The notes under the pieces: model-generated
Database searches by the model: none
The model's input: only the letters and a program-made list of their open reading frames with translations
What the model was told of the DNA's origin: nothing
Source: Flammulina velutipes
Taxonomy: Eukaryota > Basidiomycota > Agaricomycetes > Agaricales > Physalacriaceae
Reading direction: 5' to 3'
Assembly (NCBI GenBank): GCA_011800155.1
Contig: CM022369.1
Span: 1,302,001-1,366,000, forward strand
DNA: 64,000 nt
Shown here: one piece after another, positions 1 through 11,734 of the stretch
Position numbering within the stretch: position 1 is the first letter of the stretch
Layout: each line of letters begins with the position of its first letter
Position numbers and translations under genes: made by a program

Positions 1-1761
1 TCCCCGGCAGGACAGGAAATTCATCCGCATTGGGGACTCTTTGCTTTATTGCCTGTGGCAAACGCTTGTTCTGTGGCCCGTTGACACCATTTTTGAAGCC
101 TGGGCCGTACTTTGATCTGCTAGCTTCAGAAGAGTGCGACCTGCTGGAGGCATCGCCGTTCTGATACCGCGGACCTTGATCCTAACAAGTTTTCCTCAGT
201 TTGCAAGGCCACGTATATTCAGTGAAGAAATTATCGTACGTCTCTGATTGTCATGGCTGCCAACTTTTCATCGATAGTGGCAAAGCCGTTTACACCATGA
301 CCACCTCTGGAACGCGGGCCACCACCTCGCGAGCCATTGAAGTACGGGCCTGAGGCAGGTCCGCCGTGACCGGGCTGAGCACTACCCTCGGGTAATACAT
401 GTGGGAAACGGCAATCATCACTGGTGCAGCAAATTGTCAGAACATGACTCGCTCTGGGAATAGAAAAAGATTTCACCCGTTTTTGCATCTACCCGATGGG
501 AAGAAAAGGCAGGGAGGTTTCCGGCTGACGAACGAACCTCGACGTGCGCTAGGACGTCGCTGGTGGCCATTCTCACGCAACCCGCTGTTCGCGTTCGGTG
601 AGAACTGGTCGGACTGTGTAGGCGGTTTTGCAGAGCCGTTCATCTCGAGATAGTTGACGGGAATAGGTGGCTGAGGCGGATAATACGCGCCATTAGGAGG
701 TAACGTATATGACTGGGGAGCTGGTGGCAGTGGAGGATAGGATGATTGAGGGGAGGGAGGTACTTGCTGCAGAGGCGGTAGAGGCGGAACTGACATAGGA
801 ACAGGAATTTGTCCAGTGTGTGGGTAGGCTGTCGGTGACATGGGGCCATATGGTAGAGTCGGTGGCGGATGCCCGTTCGGGCTGAAATGAGTAGGCGCAG
901 GTACGGGACCCATTGAAGGGGACCGACCATGAGTCAAGGGAGGGGAAGGGAGGGAATTCACGGAGACACCGTTAGGCTGTTGGAACGAAGGTGGAGGTAC
1001 GGGATAATAAGCTGGCTGGTATGGTTGCTGGACCATGTTGGGATCAAACTGGACCGGATACTGGCCTGGGGGCGGCATGGGAGCTTGGTAGTACGCTCCC
1101 TGGGGCTGCGGATGCAAAAACATACACGACGCGCCGTACCTACAGGCAGGGAAAAATCGGCACGGAATGAACCTCGCGATTTCAGCAGGAGGCAGATTTC
1201 CGGGGCCGCCCGGCATACCATCGCCGGACGGCTGAGGAAGTGGAGGAGGGTAGTAGACGCCACCTTCTGACATAGGCTGCACATTGAGGGTTGGGTAGTA
1301 TGGATACGGGGAATAATACGGCGCCTTGTTCTGCTCATCATTGGGATCGTAACCATTTTCGTAGACAGGCTGTGGCGCTTGTTTGTTTTGCGCGGCTGCG
1401 AGAAGTGCGAGAACGGTGTGATCCGATGTATGTTGCGAAGGGGGTCCGTTGTCCGAGGCATGGTTCGGGTCAGCACCTGTCAATGGGAGGTATACGTTTA
1501 GCATTGAGCCACCATTACGACAGTATTCACGCACCTTTGTCAAGGAGGGCCGAGACGACTTGGACGTGCCCATTCCTCACTGCTTCAATGAGAGGCGTTG
1601 ATCCTATGGAATCTGGCGCAATATGTCAATGCGCGCCCACCATCCCCATGCAGACAGCACACACCTTTTACTTCCATGTCGTTGGACGTGGCATTGACAA
1701 GGAGTACGTGTACGTCGTCGAGGCGGCCTTCCGAGCACGCGTTCCAGAGGTCTGATACCAT
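1..1761 (-). CDS. Ankyrin-repeat / tandem CCCH zinc-finger protein (3' end outside window)
   Basis: Start ATG is at 1761 (MVSDLWNACSEGRLDDV). The N-terminus is a short ankyrin unit, continued after an intron by a second ankyrin helix pair (STPLIEAVRNGHVQVVSALL). A long Pro/Tyr/Gln-rich linker follows. The first zinc finger is C-x5-C-x5-C-x3-H (CRFFPACRYGASCMFLH). The second is C-x7-C-x5-C-x3-H and is split by an intron near 473-422 (CKNG joined to DDCRFPH). Downstream is a Gly/Arg-rich tail, then, after another intron, a stretch ending RVPNADEFPVLPG at the window edge. CCCH fingers of this kind bind RNA, so a role in mRNA stability or translation is inferred. The C-terminus lies beyond position 1, so total length is unknown. 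Confidence 0.85.
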
Positions 1762-2137
1762 AGAGCAAGAGAGAGTTAGAGAATGGATAAAAGGTCGGAC
1801 AAAGAGACGACGGGCAACACTGTCGATGGTAGGTGGCAAGTAAGAAACGATCCTTATGATCGGCCGCGAATTTTTTCTCGGGATCTCGTCCACGTGCAGA
1901 TGAATTCTTTTTCAGGAACGGCTCTCCGGCTCGTTCATTCGTGTACCTTCAATTATCCATTCCCTGTCGGTCTATATTATGGTCCTATAGCTGTAAATCT
2001 CTAGCTGTAGCATAATATCTATTGCAGTAGTAAAGTAGGCCAAACTGCAAGAATCCCCCGGTAACATGCGACCGATCTGATAAAAAGTAAGCGGAATTGT
2101 GTATACGCGATGTATAATAGGCCGACACCTAGACCGG
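1762..2137. other. Intergenic, no gene seen
   Basis: This 376-bp stretch holds the promoter and 5' UTR of the ankyrin/CCCH gene and the 3' flank of the glycerol-3-phosphate dehydrogenase gene. I see no convincing coding exon or RNA gene in it. Confidence 0.5.
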
Positions 2138-3727
2138 TCATTCCAGCCCAAGCTTTTCTAGCAAATGTCGCGCGGGTCCTCCCGCTGTCGGTGGCAGCTC
2201 AAGCTCTCGGGAGGGTGGTAGTGCCATCAGCTCTCGCACAGCATCTTTAATGTCTTTGTCTGCTCAAACAGTCAGTACACCCCATTTCTATACCCCAGAT
2301 GATCACATACCTTCGTACAACACCGCGTACATCTACAGGTAATAGTAAGCACTGTTCGGCATTTTCCAGCAAAAGCGGCTCACCGTAGTCGCAATCGGCG
2401 CGTTGACACCTAACTGATCAATCACCTTCTTGGCTCCCTTCGTCGTCGTGACACCTTCCGCCACACTGCCTAACGTGTCCGTAATTGTGTCTAGGGACTC
2501 TCCCTTACCTAACCGATACCCAACAGTGTAGTTTCGACTGTTAGGCGAACTGCACGTCAAAAATAGATCCCCAACTCCGGCAAGCCCAAGGAAAGTCAAG
2601 GGAGACGCGCCGTAAGCGGTTCCAATGCATGTCATCTCGGACAAACCACGAGTGATCATCACTGTGGGGGCGTAAATCCCTTGTCGTGCGAGTCTATGTA
2701 TATATGACATGACTCACTGGCCCTCGTATTGTTTTTGTATCCTAAGCCATCGCATGCACCAGCCGCGATGGCATACACGTTCTTCAGCGCGCCCGACAAT
2801 TCAATGCCAATGGGATCACTTCCGGTATAGCTGGAATCACCTGTAAGCTGGCGAGCGGTGATGATAAACAGTTCGAGTAACGTACCACCTAAAGTGGGGC
2901 TGATGGAAGAGGTCGGAAGCCTTCTTCGCCTCTGATTCGGTGAATGAGGCCACAGACACGGAAGTCGGCTGGCGCTGAACAACTGGGGTAGATATCAGGA
3001 TGGGATCAACCCCATAGGGTATGGCACCGTACTTTCTTTCGCAAAGGACGGGCCTGACTAAAAAGTGGGGAGCATGAGGAACGAAATTGTAGGTTTGGAT
3101 GGGGACGTACAATGAATGTGGCGGCTTTCGCAAATTCTGGTCCACACGTGTCTGAGATAATTTCGAGAGTGAGAGCGTTGGTTCCGATCTCGATACCCTT
3201 GTTCACAAATATTAGGAGGGGAAAATTGGTGAGGTCAAGACACGGCTGGAGACGCGTCAAGCTCGCCCTGAGAGATATATGTCAATCGGTATGCCAGACA
3301 GATTCAGACTAGCGTACCTCAAAAACTGTGTGGGTATAGCAAAAAGCAGCACATCCACACTGTTGACAAGCTCTTTGTCCGGAAACTCTGGGCCTACTGC
3401 CTTGATGTTCTCGGAGAATTTATGATCTTTGAGGTATTCCAAGTTGTAGTGATGCTCGTTGAAGTGCTTAACGAGCTTTTCCTCGCGCGCCCAAATATAC
3501 ACTTCGTGTTCAGAGTCCCCTAGATGATCCGCAAGACAGCTCCCAAAGTTTCCAGCACCAAAGACAAGGACTTTGGAGTTGTTCTCTGGTTGTGGTTTAG
3601 ATGAGGGCATATTGGCGACTGTGAAGGGCGAGAATGCGTGGAAATGTCGTCGTAGACGTGGAAGAGACCGGACAAGAGTAGATGAAGCGTAAGTGGAGAA
3701 TTTGAACGTGGTCCGGCTCAAGAGCAT
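2138..3727 (-). CDS. GPD1: Glycerol-3-phosphate dehydrogenase [NAD+]
   Basis: It reduces dihydroxyacetone phosphate to sn-glycerol-3-phosphate with NADH, feeding glycerol/osmolyte and lipid synthesis. The Rossmann motif is [18 protein letters not shown], and later exons give [19 protein letters not shown] substrate-domain sequence, [22 protein letters not shown] (catalytic-lysine region) and [21 protein letters not shown]. The last exon ends LLEKLGLE with the stop at 2138-2140. The first in-frame ATG (3727) adds about 39 residues with no acidic residue, rich in Arg/Ser and typical of a mitochondrial presequence. A second ATG at 3610 (MPSSKPQ) would give the cytosolic form. Either start may be used. 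The gene is divergent from SED5. Confidence 0.92.
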
Positions 3728-3824
3728 CAAGGCAGCCCTGTCGCCTGCGGAGAAGGACACCAAGGACAAGAATATCACGTGCCGCAATTATCCTTCCTTC
3801 TCCCCACCACCGTCGTCGACCCCA

Positions 3825-5118
3825 ATGCCTATCCAGGATCGCACAAATGAATTTCGCTCTTGCGTTGAGTCTATACGTAGCAGGTCGTCGCTGCCGTCCC
3901 GTAGCGATGAGGCGAAACAGCGTCTCTTGAACGATCCTAGCAGGCCACAGGGCAGCAAAAGCGAGTTCTCGCGTATGGCCTCAGCTATCGGGAAGGATAT
4001 CAGCAGTACGACTATAAAGCTTGGAAAGCTGGCTCAGTGTGCGTATTCAAGTTACAGATACGGTTGAAACACTCATAAATCCTCTAGTGGCAAAACGGAA
4101 AACCCTGTTCGACGACCGGCCTGTAGAAATAAGCGTATGTAGTCCCGATTCAGCGCTCAGCATCTGCGCGCTGACGGACCTTAGGAACTCACGTTCATTA
4201 TCAAACAAGATATTGCAGGCATTAACAAGCAGATTGCACAGCTACAGACCTACGTCAAACAGAAAAATGGCCAGTCGAGTAACTCGAAGCAGGTGGATGA
4301 ACATAACCACAACGTCGTGATGCTCCTGCAGAGCAAACTCGCGAACACCAGTATGACTTTCAAGGACGTGCTCGAAGTACGGACACAGGTATGTCAACAT
4401 ACGTTCAATTCACTTCTCGGCTCACAGCATTCGAAAGAACATGAAAGAATCTAAAAACAGGACAGAACAGTTCATGTATTCGACATCCTCTGCCGCGACA
4501 CCACCACCGTCAAGTATGCCCTTCAAATTTTCCTATCTTCATTCCCTGACACGTCAGTCTAGACTCAGTACTATTCAACCAGCGTAGTGATCCTATGGGA
4601 GACGGAAGTGCTAGTCGGTTCGACCCCAAAGGCAAGGGGCGTGCGCAGCAGAATGGCGACTTGCTGGCGATGAATTTGGACGCTGCTGAAGAAGGGCAGA
4701 TGATGCACAACAGCTCTTTCCAGCAAATGGAGCTAGTAGAACAACAGGTACGTGGCGTATTCCTCTTCATCTTATGTTCTCTGACGTGCCTTAGGACTCA
4801 TATATACAAAGTCGCTCAACTGCGATAGAGTCCATCGAGTCCACGATAGCGGAATTGGGTCAAATCTTTACTCAACTGGCCAATATGGTTGCGGAACAGC
4901 GGGAAACAGTTCAACGAATTGACGCAGACACCTTGGACATCGCGACGAACGTCAGTGGGGCTCAGCGCGAGCTTTTGAAATACTACGCTAGTATTTCGAG
5001 CAACCGGTGGTTAATGCTGAAAGTATTCGGCGTTCTGATTGTTTTCGTGCGTACCCTATTTCTTCCACATTTTAAGCTAACACGTTGATAGTTCCTTGTC
5101 TTCATTCTTGTTTCTTAA
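3825..5118 (+). CDS. SED5: Syntaxin-5 family Qa-SNARE of the Golgi (Sed5)
   Basis: It mediates fusion of ER-derived and intra-Golgi vesicles at the cis-Golgi. The start MPIQDRTNEFRSCVESI is the conserved N-terminal peptide that binds Sly1-type SM proteins. It is followed by a three-helix Habc region spread over several short exons (for example LTFIIKQDIAGINKQIAQLQ). The C-terminal SNARE motif runs through STIAELGQIFTQLANMVAEQ, with the zero-layer Gln in FTQ. The single membrane anchor is WLMLKVFGVLIVF, joined across the last intron to FLVFILVS, with TAA at 5116-5118. There is essentially no lumenal tail, as expected for a tail-anchored SNARE. It is convergent with the Nop6-like gene. Confidence 0.93.
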
Positions 5119-5248
5119 CGAACTTTATTCGAGGGCAGGTCCCCGTCTCTCGGACACTATGATTATGCTGCTCGCGCACGTATCTATAAGTATGCATAGA
5201 AATCCGGACATAATGAAATACCCAAAACCCCATAGACTTTAGAGATGC

Positions 5249-6328
5249 TCAACCTACTGGAATAGCGTTGACGCCAGTGCCCCACGGTTTGGAGGCTGCT
5301 CCCCCCTTCTTTCCTCGTGCTGTTCTGTGGTTCTGCCCTCCGCGATGTGTCTCGCCTGCGTCCATATTGTCTTCGATTGTCCAAGTTCGCTTGGTCCTTG
5401 GCGCCTGATCGACTCCTGACGTAGTAGAGAATCGTTGTGGACGGGGGAGGGTTGTCGAGACCGCTTCTCCGTCTTTTGCTTGTTGTTCTAACTTCTCTTT
5501 CTGCACGGAGATGAGGGTCAAGAACCAGATGGGCTAGAAAGACGTACGCGTTGAGTGTGTAGGCCCTTGTTGCGATCCTTGAGCTTCTGGATACGAGTGT
5601 CACTCTTACCGCCGCCACCCGCCGTGAGCTCGACGTTTATCATGCGGCCGTCGAGTTGCGACTGGTGGAGTTTGAGCGCTTGTTGAAGGGCATTTCGATG
5701 CGTAAATTCAAGGAATGCACATCCTTTTGATTTGGCAATGGGTCTCCCGGCCACGGATTTGGGTGTCAACAGTCGGACGGATGGTGGTGGATCTACGGAG
5801 ATGAATGAGCCATTACTTTGGGACTGGCCTCGAGATACACGTACCACAAGCGGCAAAATGAGTCTGTATATCCTCTAGCGATGTGGTATATTTAAGATTT
5901 CCTGCAGAAAGATCAGAGAAAGTAGAGAGAAAAGCGGGTGATGACTTGCCTACGAATAGAATAAATCGTTGTTTAGAATCCTTATCCTTGCTCTTGACCG
6001 TCTTTTTCTTCTTGCTCTTTGGTGCGGCATCTGCCACCTTTGCATCATTTTCCACCGTGACTCCCTCCTCGTCGTCCTGCCGTTTTCTCTTCTTGCCCAC
6101 CTCAGGCTCGCCACCATCCTTCGCCTTCGCCTTTCCCTTTCCCTTGCTAGTCTTTTTCTCCACCTCCGTATTCTCCACCGCAGGTATTTCGATGTCAGCA
6201 GCATCCTGTTCCTCCAAGATAGGAATATCGTTGTCATCCAGGCTATCCTTAGGAACATGCTTTCCTTTACGCTCGCGGAAAGCAACGCCCTTTTTCTGTT
6301 TCTTCGTGAGCTTTTGAGGGGCGGACAT
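5249..6328 (-). CDS. NOP6: Nop6-like RRM protein (ribosome biogenesis)
   Basis: The N-terminal third is highly charged with Lys-rich, nuclear/nucleolar-type runs (MSAPQKLTKKQKKGVAFRER; KSKKKKTVKSKDK). One RRM follows, split over three exons: RNP2-like RFILFVGNLKYTTSLEDIQ, then VRLLTPK, and RNP1-like KGCAFLEFTHRNAL. The domain is followed by MINVELTAGGGGKSDTR and an Arg/Gly-rich end (GGQNHRTARGKKGG). This order matches the yeast Nop6 family, an early 40S/90S pre-ribosome factor; the nucleolar role is taken from that family. Exon joins at FVG/NLKY and HTQR/KEKLEQ keep frame with canonical splice sites. Confidence 0.82.
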
Positions 6329-6637
6329 GACTGGTGTTGGCTGCGCCGACTAATGAACGAGTGAAATAAAAATGATCGTGCGTACAGAAGAGGTTTGTCC
6401 CAATGGGGAAGCACTAAATATTATCTCTCAGCTTTGCTTTTTTTGATACGGACTATGTAGAAAATAATGTCCTCGTACGCCAGAAAGCTAGCGGCAAGCA
6501 CATCCACGCCACATTAAGACGATGTGCCACACACAGGCCACACAATTGCGCTATCGTCAATAATATCTCAACAACAAAAGTTCATTAATACAAGTAAAAT
6601 CTATAACTGTACGTGGGTATCGCGACGCAAGTAACTA
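6329..6637. other. Intergenic, no gene seen
   Basis: This 309-bp stretch contains the promoter of the Nop6-like gene and the 3' flank of the F-box gene. No coding exon or RNA gene is apparent. Confidence 0.5.
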
Positions 6638-8080
6638 CTATACAAATTCAATATTGATTCCATTCCCTCGAAGACACTTTATGCAATCATCCCATGTTTT
6701 CCCTGGAACATCCCCGTAGACCGTAATCGCACAAGCCTTCAAACCATTTCGCTGTCTCCCCTCTAGCATCTCAAGTAGACTACCATGACCAGCAGTACTA
6801 CTGATGGAACACTCCATATCCAACGACTGCACCTTCGACATGCGCCCCAGCACCTCCACAAATGTATCGTCAAGATCGACGTCAATGAGCGCAAGTGTTT
6901 CCACCTCCTTGAGGTTCGCAGCCATCCGCAGGAAATCCTCGCCCCCAAAAGGGCCTTGTAGAGAGATGGCGCGAAGACAAGGGGAGCGACGGAGGAATGG
7001 AGGAAGGTGCAAGTCACAATGTGGCGCTACTAGGTGTTCCAGGAACGGTGCTGTCAATCCATTCAAGCCTTCCGCAGTTCCCACCTCCAACCGGCGAAGA
7101 TTGTCATGTACTACTCTTCCCGTCGACTGTCCAGGCTCGACAACCGCCGCGTCGATGACACATTCCACGAGGTTCGGCGCGTTTGCCCAGATCCACGCGT
7201 AGTCCACGACGTGGCTATCGCTCACGTGCACATAACGCGTCAATTGGTGCCACGGAACACGGCCGCGGTTTAGGTGGAAGGATGTCGTGACGTCGCAGAT
7301 ACGCGGTGCGGATTGTAGAATGACGTCCAGATCGTACAAATCGCGACAGTTCGCAAAGTCAATATGCTCCAGTAAGGCGGTGTGCTCCCGTACACGCGCC
7401 AACGACGCCATGATCCATTCAGACATACGCAGACGGCCGCTCACGTGTAGATAGAGTGATTTCCAGCGAGGGCTCTCCCCGATGATGACGTCCAAGTACT
7501 GCGTCGCGCCTGGTATCTCGTCGGCGCGGAGTGGACGGCGATAGGAAAACATCAATGATACGGCTAACGGCTGTCCGCCTGAGCGCCGCACGTACTCGCG
7601 AAGAACGTTGGAAGCGTGCTTTTCCGACCAATGTCCACTAGGTGTGGTCAGGATCACGTCTAATGTCGTCCAGAGTGACCAGCATACATTCAAGGCGATA
7701 TCCCGCCAGCGACGGCAGACGCGCCCTAGTATCCAGGGACCGGTCCGAGGGTCCAAATCATGGATGTAGAGCTTCGAAGGATCGCGCTTGACAGCCATAA
7801 AGATCTCGCACAGTATCTCGGTGGGAAGACGGCGTATAGGAGAGAGGATTTGTCTGTGGTGGTTGATAGTACGCTGCAGATCGCGTTGGAGAGTCGAGTT
7901 CTTCATTAACGTCCGCATCTTCGCACATGAGTTATCTATGATTTCCCTAACCGCTGTAGCGGTGCTGTTATCCGGAGGTTCGTTGGTGTAGAACATATGC
8001 TGGAGATAGGGGCTATTGGATAAGTAGTGAGCGCGACTTCTCATATGGCTCTGGTCAACGACGTACGGCGAAGCAAACAT
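6638..8080 (-). CDS. F-box-like protein
   Basis: This is an intronless reading frame of about 480 residues. The first ATG is at 8080 (MFASPYVVDQSH). A short coiled region (REIIDNSCAKMRTLMK, QRDLQRTINHHRQIL) leads into the F-box-like motif SPIRRLPTEILCEIFMAV followed by WILGRVCRRWRDIALNVCWSL. The remaining 350 residues show irregular leucine-rich repeat-like strands (LEHIDFANCRDLYDLD, LRRLEVGTAEGLNGL). This is the architecture of the large agaricomycete F-box-like families, presumed substrate receptors of SCF ubiquitin ligases. The substrate is unknown. Confidence 0.85.
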   Translation of the reverse strand: MFASPYVVDQSHMRSRAHYLSNSPYLQHMFYTNEPPDNSTATAVREIIDNSCAKMRTLMKNSTLQRDLQRTINHHRQILSPIRRLPTEILCEIFMAVKRDPSKLYIHDLDPRTGPWILGRVCRRWRDIALNVCWSLWTTLDVILTTPSGHWSEKHASNVLREYVRRSGGQPLAVSLMFSYRRPLRADEIPGATQYLDVIIGESPRWKSLYLHVSGRLRMSEWIMASLARVREHTALLEHIDFANCRDLYDLDVILQSAPRICDVTTSFHLNRGRVPWHQLTRYVHVSDSHVVDYAWIWANAPNLVECVIDAAVVEPGQSTGRVVHDNLRRLEVGTAEGLNGLTAPFLEHLVAPHCDLHLPPFLRRSPCLRAISLQGPFGGEDFLRMAANLKEVETLALIDVDLDDTFVEVLGRMSKVQSLDMECSISSTAGHGSLLEMLEGRQRNGLKACAITVYGDVPGKTWDDCIKCLRGNGINIEFV

Positions 8081-8779
8081 CGTCAATAACGTATGCAAGC
8101 GATTTTGAACTAGGCGATATTGAGCGAGTGCGATTGTCGCTGTGTTGAACAGCGGTAAGAGCTAAATCACGGAGGATGTGGTGGTTCTTATAGCTTGCGT
8201 CCACGAGACTATCGAAGCTGGTGGTGACAATAAATGCCGGTCGGCCTGAGCTCGTGGAGGTGGCTCGCAAACTGGCGGTGGATGACAGTTGAAGGAAAGC
8301 TATGAATGAGGTTATTGGATGAATCCATGCGCTAGGCCGAATGACAGACCTTATCGGAGACAAACAGAAACGTAAATGCATCAGTCCATCTCTACTAGTG
8401 GTTAGAACACGAAATCAGATGCTAAACTGTCCGTCAGGGGAAGCATCATCATACACGGCTGGCCTCAAATGCGACGAGTGAACTCTATGCATCCGGGGTA
8501 TCGAGTCAAGGATTTACAACAGTAGCTTCACTCAGAGTACTATTCGCACGAGGACCCTGTCCAACAACGCTCACCATCCACGAGATGTGGGAAATCAGTA
8601 AGCTGAAGAAAACACATGATTTCGGATCCCCATAGCGCCACTAGTCTCGCCGTCGTACATCCTCCGCGCTGTTGGCTAGATCAAGCTCAGATGACAGTGT
8701 ATATCTCCAGCATCAGGAACCTTCAGGTATAGTCCAATCTAAACATATGAAATCAGCGTGAGGAGCGTACATGAAATGT
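8081..8779. other. Intergenic, no gene seen
   Basis: About 700 bp between the start of the F-box gene and the stop of APC5. Only short frames without family resemblance or consistent splice structure are present. It probably holds the F-box promoter. Confidence 0.45.
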
Positions 8780-11655
8780 TCATCGAGAGGCTAGCTTAAA
8801 TCCCACTCTCGCTACCAACTCCAATATCTGCCAACATTCCTCATCAAACGCTATCTCCTCTAACGAAGTACGCTTCTCCAGCATCGCCATGTGCTTTTGC
8901 GACATGGCATCGCGTTGCTCTTCCAAATTCATGTTATGGTACACCACTGCCAGAGCGTATTGAATATCCCCGGCAGCTTGGTACATTTCCACTGCATTGA
9001 AATCTGCCTCGGCCCGTAGAAGATATGGTACGGCTTCTCGAAGCACTTCCGCTGTTGGTAGTGGGTCAGCAATAGCAATGTTCCCAGATGTCCTGGACAC
9101 TTTACCTGATGCATTAGAAGACGCAATGATGCTGCGGGCCAAGTTGAAGCATGCCAACGCGCGTTGCTCCAGGTCGTTCCCCGTGATGAGCTTGAGATGG
9201 CGGTTCAGTAATTGAGCCATAGAACAAAGAAGGCCGTTTGCGCACCTGTGGTAGGATGTCTTCTATTATCTTTCGTGACCGACTCGTCAAGCCAAATTCA
9301 ATCTCTAAGTCAGCGAGCATGATTATACTGGTCCGATATGAATGCAGTCTTTGAAGAAACTCCGAATGCCATAACGCTGTCAGCAGAGGTTGCAAGCTGA
9401 CTGTGATTTGATCGCTGGTCTAGACATACACGCTGAGATTGTATGGCCAGTCCCGTGAAGGATGCTCACCTTCATCCGAATAACCTCGTAAAGCGCATCA
9501 TCGATTTTCGTCAATTTCGCTTTTGTGTAAAATGTGTAATGTCGTGGGTTAAATTCGCCATCTGGTCGACGCGTCATAAGATTATCGTATATCTTGTGTT
9601 GTCCACTACATTCACATGAGATGGTACACGTATCAACAGCACATTTGAAACTCACCGGCGTATAGCACGAAGCGTCAAAATATGCCATATTTCTTCTGCC
9701 CACGATGTATAATCATCTAGCGTCAGGCCGCGCCATATATCGGGTTCTAGTAAAGCTGCCAAGGCCTGGGTATAGAGACCTTGTCGCGCTTGCTGCGAGT
9801 TTCCATGAGCGAATGTCTCTTCGTCGCCCAAAATGCGCCCGCACCTTGTATGCTTTGTTGAGGATTGCGGTTAATCTGTTATTATCCGAACTTCCATTCT
9901 CAGTGAACGAAATAACAATATTCTCTTCAATATCAGCCAACCTATCACATCCTATCAAGATTGTTAAGAGATGGGTAATTGAAGGACGGACTAGAGTTAC
10001 CTGCTGCATGCCATACTACAGCCTGAACGGCGTGCTGTGCCCATTGGCCAGCATCGTTGTCAGGATCTGGGTGCGACTCGATCCATCTGTCGTACAATCC
10101 TTGCGCTTGGATAATCTTCTCAAACGAAACAGCTAGTGGTTGGTCCTGAACGAATATTTTAGGTCGAGTGCGCTTGTGGAGAGATATTGTTTACGTTCTC
10201 GACATCCATCAGCTTCTGAACGTCAAAGAGGATTTCAAAGGGATGCATATGAGGTTGAATTTCGTTGAGAGGTGATCGGTTTTCAACATCAGGAAGGCGA
10301 TTGAGCATCCTAGGGCATGTTAACAAGCATCATATGTAAAGGGTGATCGATATCTTACGTTGTGCAATGTTGCAGGACAACTTCGTCACCGGCATTCCGG
10401 GCAACCTGAATAGCTTCCGATAATATCTGGAACACCAGCGTTAGCCACTACATACCTCCCTCACAGCAAAGTAAGGTTTACTCTTCTCGCAGCGCCGTAT
10501 TCTCGTCGTACGTAGTGCATCCGCACAATGTTCAACAACGCATTCTGTCGTAGACCTCTGGATGGAGGGTCAGAACGAACGTTAATTTGTGGGGAAGAGC
10601 TTACGAGTCGCTGCCTTCATGAAACCTCTGTTCAAAGAATTTGCGAGAATGCTCCGTAGCGAGGATTTCTTCCCCATTCGCGTGCGCCTTTTGCCAGCTA
10701 TCCAGTATGTCAGCCAACGCACCAACGAGCAGCGCATTGAACACATACATCGCATATGAATCGGGTTTCGCCCATGATGTGCTATCACCTGAAGTTTTGA
10801 ATATTGTTCTATCTATTAAGATATCAACGATGGTGAAGACGATGCTGTGGAATGCACGTACAAGAGCTCAATGGATCTTCAGGTATCTTGTTATAATCTG
10901 TCGATAGTGGTTGCCCATGACACCAGGCAACATAATCTCTAGCAAGGATAGCTAAAGCAGCCCAGCTAATCTTTGCATAGCTCAGAAAGGACCGCCGTAG
11001 GAAGTATCCGAACAGAGAACGGCGGGACTGTTACACACGTGAGTCGTGCAAGCTTTGGCAAGGAGGAAATTTACGATTATAGAGGGCTCCTGCAAAGGTA
11101 TGAGGCTACGAAAAGGGTAGAAGATAAGAGTTAATACCTCATCGGTCTTATCCATAAAGATAGACGGTAGACCTGACGTGGAGTTAGGTGTGTTGCATTC
11201 ATGGAACTGTTTTGTAACGCGCACTGGAATGAAGGTATCCGCCGAGCTTTTCAGCCGAGTATAGTTGGAAGTGCTAATCATTGTTAAGCATATGATGGAA
11301 GGATGATGGTAGGTAATGCCACTCACGATAGTCTTGAACGATTGAACAAGTATCTCTGATTCCGCCGATTTGGGGCCAGCCATGATCTCTTTGAGGAGCT
11401 CCTTCCAAGACCGTGGTTGTGCTACCTACCCCTTCTCTCTATAAAATACTCGAAATGCGGCGAAAGCAACAGTCTCACCTCGGATACTTCACTGAGTAGA
11501 AGGCGCTGCATATGTAAAAGAAACGATGGAGGAAACCTCTTTGGACTAGTGTCACGATAGATCAGGATAAAGAGAGTACAGAGGACAACGTGGTGAGGTT
11601 TGAGGACGTGGGGTATTGTTGGACGCTTCTCGCCGTCCTTTTCTACTTTACTCAT
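8780..11655 (-). CDS. APC5: Anaphase-promoting complex subunit 5
   Basis: It is a TPR-containing scaffold subunit of the APC/C ubiquitin ligase that triggers mitotic exit. The start at 11655 gives MSKVEKDGEKRPTIPHVLKP, then HHVVLCTLFILIYRD and SFLLHMQRLLLSEVSE, the usual Apc5 N-terminal helices. Many small exons follow. The C-terminal part is the most recognisable: LWHSEFLQRLHSYRTSIIML, ADLEIEFGLTSRSRKIIEDI, LEQRALACFNLARSIIA, REAVPYLLRAEADFNAVEM and DIQYALAVVYHNMNLEEQRD, matching the Apc5 TPR end. I traced the two ends well and the middle only partly, so internal exon borders are not given. The gene is head-to-head with the ketoacyl-CoA reductase gene. Confidence 0.85.
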
Positions 11656-11734
11656 GATGGACGCGTCTGGCAAGGCCGCAAGGGAGGTGGGGTCACGCGT
11701 GACAGGACGCGTTGACACAGGTTGACACAACACT
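11656..11734. promoter_or_regulatory. 79-bp head-to-head intergenic region (APC5 / KAR)
   Basis: The two start codons, APC5 at 11655 on the minus strand and the reductase at 11735 on the plus strand, are only 79 bp apart. A shared bidirectional promoter, or promoters reaching into each other's 5' exons, is inferred. Confidence 0.55.

Noticed and set aside
3693..3824. In-frame plus-strand extension upstream of the SED5 start
   Set aside because: The extension overlaps the 5' end of the divergent dehydrogenase gene and is unlike syntaxins, whereas MPIQDRT at 3825 is the conserved Sed5 N-terminus.
5883..6364. Long plus-strand frames opposite the Nop6-like gene, rich in Leu/Phe/Ser
   Set aside because: They are the antisense of the Lys/Glu-rich coding exon of the Nop6-like gene, which has clear RRM motifs.
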